Positions 51,586-59,816 are shown, counted from the stretch's first letter. The stretch: DNA of 64,000 nt from Halapricum desulfuricans (GCF_017094525.1 NZ_CP064788.1:1721030-1785029); one strand, 5' to 3'. A program made the numbers and translations. Notes: generated by a model not told the origin, from the sequence alone.

Positions 51586-51891
51586 CTCTACCGTTGTCCG
51601 GGGATCGGGCACGACGGGTTATAAAAATACGCTCCGGCCTATCAAATCGGAAAATCGGACTGGCGACACACCGGACCGACATGCCCGTCCCAGCCGCAGT
51701 CAACCGGGGTCATACTGGTGGCTATACCATTTCGAAATGATCTGGCACGCCGTCGTGCCAGATATCTTTCCGAACGTATAGCCACCAGTATCCCTCTAGG
51801 ACTTCATGTTCCATGCTATCACTCATATAAGTATTAACTCGCCTCTGAATAAAGGCTTATTACCGGTCGGAACCTACCGGCACGTGCAGTT
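51586..51891. other. Divergent intergenic region with palindrome P3
   Basis: These 306 bases hold the parA promoter (minus strand, near 51620), palindromic element P3 (51712-51791) and an AT-rich promoter-like stretch before the gene at 51892 (GAATAAAGGCTTATTACC). No further gene is seen. Confidence 0.5.
51712..51791. repeat. Nested palindromic element P3
   Basis: This 80-base element has perfect 16-base outer arms ATACTGGTGGCTATAC and GTATAGCCACCAGTAT and a perfect ten-base inner stem (ATCTGGCACG/CGTGCCAGAT) with a four-base loop. The ends begin ATACTG and contain GGCT, as in P2, and the layout of outer arms, unpaired shoulders and inner stem is the same. It lies between divergent genes and does not touch a stop codon. 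Confidence 0.92.
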
Positions 51892-52122
51892 ATGGCTACC
51901 ACAATGAGTACTCAGCATACAGCACCGTTCACGATCAGCGAGGCGGACAGCGATGCCGCTCCCGAGACAGGGGTCGTCACGCAGACGAAGCGCTACACCT
52001 TCTACTGGCTGGTCGGAGAAGAACCGATCCTCCTGACGGTCAAAGACTACGACGGAACGAACGTCACCGGCGAGGTCGATCCCCCCGATCGCATGATCGA
52101 ACGGGTCGCTCAATCCGGCTGA
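51892..52122 (+). CDS. Small hypothetical protein, 76 residues
   Basis: This 76-residue soluble protein has a Ser/Thr-rich start and the distinctive middle VTQTKRYTFYWLVGEEPILLTVKDYDGTN, which would form a small beta-sheet. I do not recognise it. A TATA-like GGCTTATTACC about 26 bases before the ATG supports expression. Its 3' end overlaps the convergent membrane protein gene by 13 bases. Confidence 0.55.
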   Translation: MATTMSTQHTAPFTISEADSDAAPETGVVTQTKRYTFYWLVGEEPILLTVKDYDGTNVTGEVDPPDRMIERVAQSG

Positions 52123-52460
52123 TCCTGTCGGCCGTATCGAGTCGCGACCCAGTCGATGATCGCGCCGTAGGCCACGCCGGCGAGGAAACTCGGCCAGTCC
52201 CGGAACTCGCTGGTGAGCGTGATCGCCGTCGTCACCACGAGCCCCAGCAGTACGCCCCTGACGAGGACGTTGTACTCCGAGTCGACGATCCTGAGTCCGC
52301 CGGCCAGCCCGATCAACAGCCCCATGACGACCCGGTTGTACCACATCGCGATCAGGAACAGTTCGTTCCCCTCGAACCCGATCCGGAGACCGACGCCGAC
52401 GATACAGAGGACGCCCAGCGCCGCACCCGTCAGCACGCCGATCGCGAGTCGTCTGTCCAT
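52110..52460 (-). CDS. Small membrane protein, 116 residues
   Basis: This 116-residue protein has three to four hydrophobic segments (AIGVLTGAALGVLCIVGVGL, VVMGLLIGLAGGLRIV, VLLGLVVTTAITLT) and a conserved-looking C terminus FLAGVAYGAIIDWVATRYG. No function is recognised. The start MDRRLAIGVLTG precedes the first helix directly. It is divergent from the YchF-type GTPase gene. Confidence 0.65.
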   Translation of the reverse strand: MDRRLAIGVLTGAALGVLCIVGVGLRIGFEGNELFLIAMWYNRVVMGLLIGLAGGLRIVDSEYNVLVRGVLLGLVVTTAITLTSEFRDWPSFLAGVAYGAIIDWVATRYGRQDQPD

Positions 52461-52582
52461 GCCTGCATATCTGTCGGATGGGAGATGAGTGTTCGGGTCG
52501 CCGATGCGTTCCGGTCGGGCACCTCGGCCCGGAGACCCGCACGATCGAAATCCCCTTGGACCGGGGCCACCCACTCGGAGGT

Positions 52583-53764
52583 ATGCTCTCGATCGCGCTT
52601 GCCGGAAAGCCCAACGCCGGCAAGTCAACCTTCTATCAGGCGGCGACGATGGCCGAGGTCGACGTGGGCAACTACCCGTTCACGACGATCGACGCCAACC
52701 GCGGGGTCACCCACGTTCGAACGGACTGTCCCTGTCTCGACCTGCAGCAGCGTTGCGGGAACGAGCACTGCCACGACGGCAAGCGCTACGTCCCCGTCGA
52801 GTTGCTCGACGTCGCGGGGCTAGTCCCGGGCGCGCACGAGGGGCGGGGGCTGGGCAACCAGTTCCTGGACGAACTCTCGAACGCCGACGTCATCCTGCAC
52901 GTCGTCGACGCGGCGGGCGCGACCGACGAGGAGGGCGAACCGGTCGAGGTCGGCGAGCACGACCCCCTCTCCGATCTGGACTTCATCGAGACGGAACTTG
53001 ACCTGTGGCTGGCCAGCATCGTCGATCGCAACTGGGAGTCGGTCGAGCGCGCTTCCCGGTCGCCCGACTTCGATCTGGACGAGGCACTGGTCGATCTGCT
53101 CAGCGGCGTCGGCGCGAGCGAACTCGACGTCTCGCGAGCGCTGCGCGAACTCGACCACCCGGAGGACCCGCTCCAGTGGGCCGACAACCACCGCGAGGCG
53201 CTGGCCGAGGACATCCGCCAGCGGACGAAGCCGATCGTCGTCGTCGCCAACAAGGCCGACATCGCGCCCGAGGAGAACCTGCAACGACTGCGGGAGGCCG
53301 CCGACGCGGTCGTTCCCGCGACGGCGGACGGCGAACTCGCACTCAGGAAGGCCGCCGAGGGCGGCGTCATCGAGTACGATCCCGGCGACGCGGACTTCGA
53401 GATCGTCGGCGACGTGAGCGAACAGCAACAGCGAGGGTTAGAGCGGATCCGTGAGGTCATGGCCGAGTGGGGCGGTACCGGGATTCAGGAGGCGCTCGAT
53501 TACGCCGTCTACGACCTGCTCGATCACATTACGGTCTATCCCGTGCAGGACGCGACTCACTGGACGGACGGGCAGGGCAACGTCCTGCCCGACGCCTTCC
53601 TCCTGCCGAGCGGTTCGACCCCCACGGATCTGGCTTACGCCGTCCACTCCGACATCGGCGACGGCTATCTCCACGCCGTCGACGCCCGCGAGGACATGCG
53701 CATCAGCGACGAGCAAGCGCTCGAAGAGGGCGACGTCATCAAGGTCGTCTCGACGGCGAACTAG
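52583..53764 (+). CDS. YchF/Obg-family GTP/ATP-binding protein with TGS domain
   Basis: This 393-residue P-loop protein of the Obg-HflX superfamily has G1 GKPNAGKST at residues 8-16, a G3-type DVAGLVPGAHEGRGLGNQF and G4-like VVANKADIAPEE. A C-terminal TGS domain closes it (DAFLLPSGSTPTDLAYAVHS to the end). It resembles archaeal YchF-type translation-associated ATPases. A cysteine-rich insertion after strand 3 (DCPCLDLQQRCGNEHCHDGK) is typical of the archaeal group and could bind metal. The start MLSIALAGKPN leaves two residues before the first strand. Confidence 0.88.
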   Translation: MLSIALAGKPNAGKSTFYQAATMAEVDVGNYPFTTIDANRGVTHVRTDCPCLDLQQRCGNEHCHDGKRYVPVELLDVAGLVPGAHEGRGLGNQFLDELSNADVILHVVDAAGATDEEGEPVEVGEHDPLSDLDFIETELDLWLASIVDRNWESVERASRSPDFDLDEALVDLLSGVGASELDVSRALRELDHPEDPLQWADNHREALAEDIRQRTKPIVVVANKADIAPEENLQRLREAADAVVPATADGELALRKAAEGGVIEYDPGDADFEIVGDVSEQQQRGLERIREVMAEWGGTGIQEALDYAVYDLLDHITVYPVQDATHWTDGQGNVLPDAFLLPSGSTPTDLAYAVHSDIGDGYLHAVDAREDMRISDEQALEEGDVIKVVSTAN

Positions 53765-53786
53765 CGTCCGCGACCGGCGACGGTGG

Positions 53787-54158
53787 TCACGTCCAGTGTT
53801 CCCGGTCAAAGACGAACCGCGAGACGTACGCGGCCAGTTCCCGGGCGGCGCGTTCGCTGGACTCGTGGAGGTCGCCCGAGATCGGCCCCGCCTCACCGCC
53901 GACGCCTTCGGCCTGGGAGATCGGGTCGGTACCGGTCGGGTACGGTCGCCGGTCGCCCACCTGATCGCGGAGGCACTGGACGGCTTCCGGGCGCAGTTCG
54001 GCGTCGAGATGCGACAGGTCGTAGCGAACGATCCAGCCGCGCCGGGCGTTCCGGATCACGAGGACCGGCTGTCCGTCGCCGGCGTTGCGTTCCCAGAGCA
54101 TCTGTCGCTCGGCGTCGGTCTCGTAGACCGGGACGTTCGACGGTTCGATATCAGTCAT
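53787..54158 (-). CDS. Hypothetical haloarchaeal protein, 123 residues
   Basis: This 123-residue acidic soluble protein has the N-terminal MTDIEPSNVPVYETDAERQM and a central VLVIRNARRGWIVRYDLSHLD. It ends with a helix HESSERAARELAAYVSRFVF. No known motif or membrane segment is seen. It converges with the YchF-type gene and is transcribed alone. No function is proposed. Confidence 0.6.
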   Translation of the reverse strand: MTDIEPSNVPVYETDAERQMLWERNAGDGQPVLVIRNARRGWIVRYDLSHLDAELRPEAVQCLRDQVGDRRPYPTGTDPISQAEGVGGEAGPISGDLHESSERAARELAAYVSRFVFDREHWT

Positions 54159-54260
54159 CGACCAGTGTACGGCGTCCAGCCGCTTGACTGCATCGCCCGG
54201 AGCGCCGATCGATTTCCGCTACAGTCAGTTACATGCGTCTCGGCGTGCAACGCCGTCCCG

Positions 54261-55442
54261 ATGTCGCTGGACCCGCCCGGCCCGGCGCGGACTCCGCGTC
54301 CCGACGCTGGCCCGTCACGCCCGATCCTTGCAGTGATCGCGGGTGCTATCGCGCTCACGCAGGTTCCGGTCGCCGCCGCACACGAGACGACCGCGACCGG
54401 CGGGATCACGTCCGGCCACGGCGTCGCGCTCGCGCTGGTCGGGATCGCCGTCCTCGTCGGGAGCGCACTCCTCAAGCGAACGGGCCGATCCAGCCCCACG
54501 CTCGCCCTGTACGGCGTCTTCGTCGGCCTCTCGCTCACGGTACTCGGGACGGTCCTCTTCGAGGGGCTGTCCCCGGACCCGACCTACACCGCGCGTTCGA
54601 TGCCGTTCCCCCGGGCGTGGTACCAGCCGCTTGCGCTGTCGGTCGGCACCGCCGTCGCGGCCGGGAGCGTGCTCGTCGGTCGGCTCCGCTGGCCGACCCG
54701 CCCGCGGTACGCGCTGCTCGGCGTCCTGATGGGGCTGTGGATCGCCTACCCCTACCTGATCCCCGGTTCGAGCGACTCGCACCCGCTCGGCTACGCGATC
54801 GTCCTTGCGACTCCTGTCGCCGTGGCGTACGTGCTCTGGACCGACGCCGGGGACGCGCTCCGGGCCGTCCTGCGCGACCGGGTCGCCCGACGGTTCGGCC
54901 TCGGGACCGCCGTCGTCCTGCTGGTGTTTTTCTTCGGCGTGACCGGCTACCTCTCGTTTTTCCCCGAGGAGGGCGCCCCCCACGAGGTCACGGTCGCCGT
55001 CCTGCCGACGATCTACCAGCTCGTCACCTGGCCCACTCTCGAGATCGCGCTCCCGCACGTCCCGCTGTTTCTGGCCGTCTCGCCCGGCCAACTGTTGATC
55101 CTCGGAACCCTGAGCGGGCTCATCGGGCTAAACGGCGCGCTCATCGCCCGCCAGTGGCGCGCCGAACAGCGGGCCGGGTTCACCGAGGGAACGGCCGGGA
55201 GCGCCGCCGTCGTCGGGACGTGTACCTGCGGGTGCTGTGGACCGCTCGTGGCCAAGATCGCTGGGCTGGCGGCCGGACCCGCCATCGCAGCGCCGCTGTA
55301 CTGGCTGTTCGTCGACCCGATGTCGCCGCTCAGCGCGCTGTTCGTCGTCGGGAGCCTGCTGCTTTTCGCCGGCAGTATCGTCTACTCGGTCAGCGCCGTC
55401 CGGAACGTCGACACCTCGGTGACAGTCTCGCCGTCGGATTAA
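54261..55442 (+). CDS. Membrane protein with CTCGCC motif
   Basis: This 393-residue integral membrane protein has about nine hydrophobic segments. After about residue 310 it carries a cysteine cluster TCTCGCCGPLVAKIAG in a loop or helix start, which suggests metal or thiol chemistry at the membrane. A His-containing outer loop AHETTATGGITSGHG lies near the N terminus. I do not recognise the family with confidence. The start MSLDPPGPARTPRPD gives a 20-residue hydrophilic tail before the first helix. No neighbour clarifies its role. Confidence 0.68.
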   Translation: MSLDPPGPARTPRPDAGPSRPILAVIAGAIALTQVPVAAAHETTATGGITSGHGVALALVGIAVLVGSALLKRTGRSSPTLALYGVFVGLSLTVLGTVLFEGLSPDPTYTARSMPFPRAWYQPLALSVGTAVAAGSVLVGRLRWPTRPRYALLGVLMGLWIAYPYLIPGSSDSHPLGYAIVLATPVAVAYVLWTDAGDALRAVLRDRVARRFGLGTAVVLLVFFFGVTGYLSFFPEEGAPHEVTVAVLPTIYQLVTWPTLEIALPHVPLFLAVSPGQLLILGTLSGLIGLNGALIARQWRAEQRAGFTEGTAGSAAVVGTCTCGCCGPLVAKIAGLAAGPAIAAPLYWLFVDPMSPLSALFVVGSLLLFAGSIVYSVSAVRNVDTSVTVSPSD

Positions 55443-55495
55443 CCGAGCACTCCGCAACCGGACCGATTTTCAGACGTGCCGACGAACGGAAACGC

Positions 55496-56053
55496 ATGAG
55501 CAAGCGACTGTTCGTCAGCGTCGACCTCGACGGACTGGCCGCGGAAGTCGAAGCCGTGCAGGAGCTGTTCGAGGGCGCAAGCGGGCTGAAATCCGTCGAT
55601 CCAGCCCAGGCACACGTCACGCTGAAGTTCCTCGGAGACACGGACGAGGATCGGATACCCTCGCTGATCGAGGAACTGGAAACAGCTGTCGAGGGTTCCG
55701 GTGTCGACCCGTTCGAGGCGACGTTCGGCGGCCTCGGCGTGTTCCCCTCGATAGAGTACATCAGCGTCGTCTGGCTGGGCGTCCGCGAGGGCGGCGACCG
55801 GCTGACCGCCCTGCACGAGGCGATCGAGGACCGGGCCGTCGGAATGGGCTTCGATCCGGAAGACCACGAGTTCACGCCCCACGTCACGATCGCGCGGATG
55901 AACCACGCCGGTGGCAAGGAACTGGTTCAGGAGATCGTGCGCGAGCGCGACCCCGACGTCGGATCCCTCCGCGTCGAAGAGGTCCGACTCACCGAGAGTA
56001 CCCTCACGAACGACGGCCCCGAGTACTCGACGCTCGAATCGTTCGAATTGTAA
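55496..56053 (+). CDS. thpR: RNA 2',3'-cyclic phosphodiesterase (LigT/ThpR)
   Basis: This 185-residue member of the 2H phosphoesterase superfamily has both catalytic HxTx motifs: HVTLKF near residue 40 and HVTIAR near residue 129. The enzyme opens 2',3'-cyclic phosphates on RNA ends and in vitro can ligate tRNA halves. Length and start (MSKRLFVSVDLDGLAAEVEA) are normal. It precedes the metal-box region of the ZIP transporter gene. Confidence 0.92.
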   Translation: MSKRLFVSVDLDGLAAEVEAVQELFEGASGLKSVDPAQAHVTLKFLGDTDEDRIPSLIEELETAVEGSGVDPFEATFGGLGVFPSIEYISVVWLGVREGGDRLTALHEAIEDRAVGMGFDPEDHEFTPHVTIARMNHAGGKELVQEIVRERDPDVGSLRVEEVRLTESTLTNDGPEYSTLESFEL

Positions 56054-56101
56054 TAAAACCCGCACGAGACGAGACGCGGACTCGTCGCCTGCAACCTGCT
56101 G

Positions 56102-56133
56102 TTAGGCCGGCCGAACGACTTAGGTCGGCCAAA
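56102..56133. promoter_or_regulatory. Tandem DtxR-like boxes upstream of the ZIP transporter
   Basis: TTAGGCCGGCCGAA (56102-56115) and TTAGGTCGGCCAAA (56120-56133) are two variants of the TTAGGC-NN-GCCTAA box, with one and two mismatches, spaced 18 bases apart. They lie upstream of the TATA-like TCTTAAG near 56154. This differs from the downstream position of the boxes at 36640-38730, so the effect could be activation or co-operative repression. Confidence 0.5.
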
Positions 56134-56185
56134 GTGATAATATTACTGATAAGTCTTAAGTGTCGCAAGCCCGTAGCCGGGATCG

Positions 56186-56998
56186 ATGGATCTCTGGTTC
56201 AATCTGACGCTGGTGTTCGTCGCGGGGTTGATCACCGCGCTGGCGACGGGGCTCGGTGCGATCCCGTTTTTCCTGGTCGAGAAGATCGGCGACCGCTGGA
56301 ACGTCGGGCTGTGGGGGTTCGCGTCGGGGATCATGGTCGCGGCGTCGGTGTTCGGGTTGATCTTTGAGGGGCTGCAAAACGGCGGTAGTCAGCCGGCCCC
56401 CAAGCTCGTCGCCGGACTGCTCACCGGCGTCGTGCTGGTCGTCGTGAGCCACCGGCTCCTCTCCGACAGCGATATCGACCCACAGGAGTACGAGGAGGCG
56501 GATTTCAAGAAGCTCGTCCTGATCCTGGGGATTCTGACCGTGCACAGCTTCCCCGAAGGGATCGCGGTCGGGGTGTCCTTCGCCGAGCTGGGCTTCGAGG
56601 GCGTCGAGGGGATCGTCGTCGCCGGGCAACTCGTTCCGCTGCTGGCGATATTCATGACGGTCGCGATCTCGATCCACAACGTTCCCGAGGGGATCGCGAT
56701 CTCGATCCCGCTACGGTCGATGGGCGTCAACGAGTGGCGAATGGTCGGCTGGGCGGTCTTCTCCAGTCTCCCGCAACCGATCGGGGCCGTCATCGCGTTC
56801 GCGTTCGTCCGGGTCGCCCGGGAGTTCCTGCCGTTCGGCTTCGGGTTCGCCGCCGGGGCGATGATCTATCTCGTCCTCACTGAGTTCATCCCGGAAGCAC
56901 TCGATCAGGGAGAGGGTCTGCCCGGCGGCGGGCGCCGGGAACTGATCGTCGGCGTCGCTTCCGGCGTCGCACTGATGGTGCCGCTTGCGTTCATCTAG
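56186..56998 (+). CDS. ZIP family divalent metal transporter
   Basis: This 270-residue protein has eight membrane helices and the ZIP metal-site helices LTVHSFPEGIAVGVSFAELG (helix 4) and ISIHNVPEGIAISIPL (helix 5), each with H-x3-E-G. ZIP proteins carry Zn, Fe or Mn into the cytoplasm. The long His-rich loop between helices 3 and 4 seen in many ZIPs is short here. Its promoter carries two DtxR-like boxes, which favours iron or manganese over zinc, but this is an inference. Confidence 0.92.
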   Translation: MDLWFNLTLVFVAGLITALATGLGAIPFFLVEKIGDRWNVGLWGFASGIMVAASVFGLIFEGLQNGGSQPAPKLVAGLLTGVVLVVVSHRLLSDSDIDPQEYEEADFKKLVLILGILTVHSFPEGIAVGVSFAELGFEGVEGIVVAGQLVPLLAIFMTVAISIHNVPEGIAISIPLRSMGVNEWRMVGWAVFSSLPQPIGAVIAFAFVRVAREFLPFGFGFAAGAMIYLVLTEFIPEALDQGEGLPGGGRRELIVGVASGVALMVPLAFI

Positions 56999-57025
56999 CG
57001 TCGGAATCGGCACACGGAGGCGCAC

Positions 57026-57523
57026 CTAGATCGGCAAGCTACTTGCGACGACTTTCAGATCGAGCTGGATCGACAGCGGGTCCGAGTGTGCGGACACCGT
57101 GTCCTCGTAATTGGAGTTATCGAGCACGAAGTACACCGTCCCGTCGGCGTTCAGCGGTTCCCGGGCCCGTTCTTCGGTCGAGGACTGATAGAGGTCGTCC
57201 TGGAGCTTGATCGCCTGGCCGCCCAGCGAATCGAGTCCCGTCGGTCGCTCCGAGGGCATGTCGTCGTTGTCTCTGTCCTTGACGTAGGCTCGGTACGTCT
57301 CGACCGCGTCTTCGCGCTCGAAGACGTACACCACGAACGGCCTATCGTCGCGTGCCGTGTATTCGATCTCCTCACCCTCCGGCGGGAGTTCCAATACTTT
57401 ACCGGATCCGGATGGAACGTTGACTGTCCCGTTCTTCGAGAAGACGACTTCACCACCCATACAGCCGGCAGTGCCGACGACTGCCCCGGTCGCCGCTGCC
57501 GTGAGGAATCTACGACGCCGCAT
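57026..57523 (-). CDS. Tat-type lipoprotein, 165 residues
   Basis: This 165-residue lipoprotein has a twin-arginine-like signal (MRRRRFLTAAATGAVVGTAG) and lipobox Cys in TAGCMG. The mature part is a small beta-rich domain (VLELPPEGEEIEYTARDDRP, ADGTVYFVLDNSNYEDT). It ends with SIQLDLKVVASS, which resembles the end of other haloarchaeal surface domains. No function is known. It converges with the ZIP transporter gene. Confidence 0.7.
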   Translation of the reverse strand: MRRRRFLTAAATGAVVGTAGCMGGEVVFSKNGTVNVPSGSGKVLELPPEGEEIEYTARDDRPFVVYVFEREDAVETYRAYVKDRDNDDMPSERPTGLDSLGGQAIKLQDDLYQSSTEERAREPLNADGTVYFVLDNSNYEDTVSAHSDPLSIQLDLKVVASSLPI

Positions 57524-57651
57524 CGGCTCGACTATCGTCGTTCCCGGTAAATAGATCCACCTCCCCAGTTTTCAAATATGATACGCCTTTCCCCCTCGTT
57601 TCCGGAGGCGAAACCGCCGGCCGCCGGGCGGCCGACCGAAAGGAACACACA

Positions 57652-57657
57652 TTTAAG
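57652..57657 (+). promoter_or_regulatory. TATA-like promoter of the rpl39e-rpl31e-eif6 operon
   Basis: TTTAAG lies 26 bases before the rpl39e ATG, preceded by a purine-rich CCGAAAGGAAC that fits a BRE. The spacing fits a leaderless transcript. Confidence 0.6.
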
Positions 57658-57682
57658 CGGCCGCGCGGAAGGGTCTGACACT

Positions 57683-57835
57683 ATGGGCAAGAAATCCAAG
57701 GGCAAGAAGAAGCGCCTGGCGAAACTGGATCGACAGAACAGCCGCGTTCCGGCGTGGGTCGTCATGAAGACCGACCGGGACGTGCAGCGAAACCCCAAGC
57801 GACGCCACTGGCGACGCAGTGACACTGACGAATAA
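57683..57835 (+). CDS. rpl39e: 50S ribosomal protein L39e
   Basis: This 50-residue, very basic protein ([20 protein letters not shown] ... NPKRRHWRR) is the archaeal L39e, located at the polypeptide exit tunnel. Length is exact for the family. The start [10 protein letters not shown] is chosen over an upstream in-frame Met because it matches the conserved N terminus. Its TAA stop shares a base with the rpl31e ATG (TAATG). Confidence 0.97.
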   Translation: MGKKSKGKKKRLAKLDRQNSRVPAWVVMKTDRDVQRNPKRRHWRRSDTDE

Positions 57836-58113
57836 TGAGCGCGAGTGATTTCGAGGAGCGGGTCGTCACGGTCCCGCTTCGCGACGCGAAGGCAGCACCG
57901 AAACAGGAGCGAGCGGACAAGGCGATGGCGATCATGCGCGAGCATCTCGCAAAGCAGTTCTCCGTCCCGGAAGACGCCGTCCGGCTGGACCCGTCGCTCA
58001 ACGAGGCGGTCTGGTCGCGCAGTCGCTCGAAGCCGCCGAGCAAGCTTCGGGTCCGGGCCGCTCGCTTCGAGGAGGAAGGCGAGGCGGTCGTCGAGGCCGA
58101 ACCGGCCGAGTAG
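57835..58113 (+). CDS. rpl31e: 50S ribosomal protein L31e
   Basis: This 92-residue archaeal L31e binds near the tunnel exit. Family blocks are RVVTVPLRDAKAAPKQERAD and KAMAIMREHLAKQFSV, then SRSKPPSKLRVRAARFEEEG. It is translationally coupled to rpl39e by the shared base and followed four bases later by eif6, so the three genes form one operon. Confidence 0.97.
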   Translation: MSASDFEERVVTVPLRDAKAAPKQERADKAMAIMREHLAKQFSVPEDAVRLDPSLNEAVWSRSRSKPPSKLRVRAARFEEEGEAVVEAEPAE

Positions 58114-58116
58114 AGC

Positions 58117-58779
58117 GTGCCCCGCGCTTCCTTCTCCGGGTCGTCGTACGTCGGTGTCTTCGCCCGCGCCACCGACGACTGTCTGCTCATCCGGCCGGAC
58201 CTCGATAGCGATATCGTCTCGACCGTCGTCGACGCGCTCGCCGTCTCGCCCGTCGAGACAACTGTCGGCGGATCGGGGACGGTCGGCGCGCTAGCTACCG
58301 GCAACGAGAACGGACTGCTTGTCAGCAGCCGGATCACCGACCGGGAACGCGATCGGATCGCCGACGCGCTCGATCGGCCGGTCGTCGAACTCCCTGGTCG
58401 GATCAACGCCGCCGGCAACGTCGTGCTGGCCAACGACACCGGCGCGTACGTCCACCCCGACCTCTCGCGGGAGGCCGTGCTCGCGGTCAAGGACGCGCTC
58501 GACGTGCCCGTCGAACGCGGCGTCATCGCCGGCGTCGAGACCGTCGGAACGGCAGCGGTCGCTACCAACAGGGGCGTGCTCGCCCACCCGAAAGCGACTG
58601 ACGGCGAACTCGACGCGCTGGAAGACCTGCTCGACGTGCCGGCCGATATCGGGACGATCAATTACGGCGGCCCGCTTGTCGGCTCCGGACTGGTGGCCAA
58701 CGACGCCGGGTACGTCGCCGGGCAGGACACGACCGGTCCGGAACTCGGTCGCATCGAGGACGCGCTGGGATACATCTAG
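58117..58779 (+). CDS. eif6: Translation initiation factor IF-6
   Basis: This 220-residue protein has the pentein-like five-fold repeat of aIF6, which binds the 50S subunit and prevents premature joining with 30S. The repeat is visible as [48 protein letters not shown] and [14 protein letters not shown]. The start is a GTG codon at 58117, four bases after the rpl31e stop, because no ATG lies before the conserved [11 protein letters not shown]. In many haloarchaea rplX, pfdA and ftsY follow; here they do not. Confidence 0.95.
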   Translation: MPRASFSGSSYVGVFARATDDCLLIRPDLDSDIVSTVVDALAVSPVETTVGGSGTVGALATGNENGLLVSSRITDRERDRIADALDRPVVELPGRINAAGNVVLANDTGAYVHPDLSREAVLAVKDALDVPVERGVIAGVETVGTAAVATNRGVLAHPKATDGELDALEDLLDVPADIGTINYGGPLVGSGLVANDAGYVAGQDTTGPELGRIEDALGYI

Positions 58780-58812
58780 CGCCGACTCCTCCCGGTCGGA
58801 GCGGCGGCTTTT
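58780..58812 (+). terminator. Candidate terminator after eif6
   Basis: GCCGACTCC and GGAGCGGC form a stem with a loop of about eight bases directly after the eif6 stop, followed by GGCTTTTCC. The short T run is compatible with archaeal termination. It would end the ribosomal protein operon. Confidence 0.4.
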
Positions 58813-58892
58813 CCTCCGACTGTGATTTCGAAGGGAAACCCGAAGCGATCCCAGGCGGACATTATTTGTCGGTCTCGCTCCAAGACGTGAGC

Positions 58893-59816
58893 ATGAAGCT
58901 TCGGAATCTCGTCGCCGCCGGCGTCGGTGGACTCGGCCTCGTTGCCGCGGGCAATCGGCTCCTGCAGGCGAACGCCGAAGAACTCGAACCGCCGCTGCCG
59001 GGCGACCTGCGCTCGTATCGCTGGCGCGGCTTCGAGGTCGGGTACACGAAGGCCGGCGACCCCGAGGACCCCACGCTCGTGTTGGTCCACGGGATCAACG
59101 CCGCCGCGACCAGCCGCGAGTTCGAACCCGTCTTCGAGTCGCTTGCCGAGGAGTATCACGTCCTCGCACCCGACCTGCCCGGATTCGGCACCGCCGATCG
59201 CCCGCCGCTTTTGTACTCCGGGCCGCTGTACGAGCAGTTCCTCGTGGACTTCCTCAAGGACCTGACCGACGAGCCGACGGTCGTCGCGTCGGGACTATCG
59301 GGCGCCTATACCACTCTCGCGGCGCGTGATCTCGACGTCTCGGAACTGGTGTTGATCTGCCCGACCGACACGACGATGGGCGGGGACGGCAAGCGGACCT
59401 GGGTGCGGTCGCTGCTCCGGTCGCCGCTGGTCGGACAGGCGCTGTTCAACGCGCTGGTCAGCAAGCGTTCGATGACTCACTTCCACGCCGATCACGGCTA
59501 CTACGACATGGACAACCTCACCGCCGAGCGACTCGACTACGAGTGGCACGCTGCCCATCAGGAGGGCGCGCGGTTCGCCCCGGCGTCGTTCCTCGGTGGC
59601 TTCCTCGACCCGGACGAGTCACTCGAAGACGGGCTTCGAGACGTCGACGCGCCGGTCACGCTCGTGTGGGGGCGGGACGCCTCGACGACGCCGCTGTCGG
59701 CGGCTCGGTCGCTGGCCGACGCGAGCGACGCGAAACTGGTCGTCTTCGACGAGGCGACGCTCCTCCCGCACGTCGAGCATCCCCAACAGTTCGTCGAGTT
59801 ACTCCTCGAGGAGTGA
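58893..59816 (+). CDS. Alpha/beta hydrolase fold protein with unusual nucleophile elbow
   Basis: This 307-residue alpha/beta hydrolase-fold protein has a hydrophobic N-terminal segment (MKLRNLVAAGVGGLGLVAAG) that may anchor it in the membrane. The oxyanion strand is VLVHGINAAATSREF. The elbow region reads VVASGLSGAYTT, so the usual Ser position aligns with Gly134, although Ser133 or Ser136 could serve if the turn is shifted. A candidate acid is in VWGRDASTTPL and the His in LLPHVEHPQQF. The substrate is unknown. Confidence 0.72.
   Translation: MKLRNLVAAGVGGLGLVAAGNRLLQANAEELEPPLPGDLRSYRWRGFEVGYTKAGDPEDPTLVLVHGINAAATSREFEPVFESLAEEYHVLAPDLPGFGTADRPPLLYSGPLYEQFLVDFLKDLTDEPTVVASGLSGAYTTLAARDLDVSELVLICPTDTTMGGDGKRTWVRSLLRSPLVGQALFNALVSKRSMTHFHADHGYYDMDNLTAERLDYEWHAAHQEGARFAPASFLGGFLDPDESLEDGLRDVDAPVTLVWGRDASTTPLSAARSLADASDAKLVVFDEATLLPHVEHPQQFVELLLEE

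Noticed and set aside
53451-54260. Extended N terminus of the membrane protein at 54261
   Set aside because: The upstream in-frame codons overlap the end of the YchF-type gene and the antisense 123-residue gene, and are Arg/Ser/Thr-rich without conserved features.
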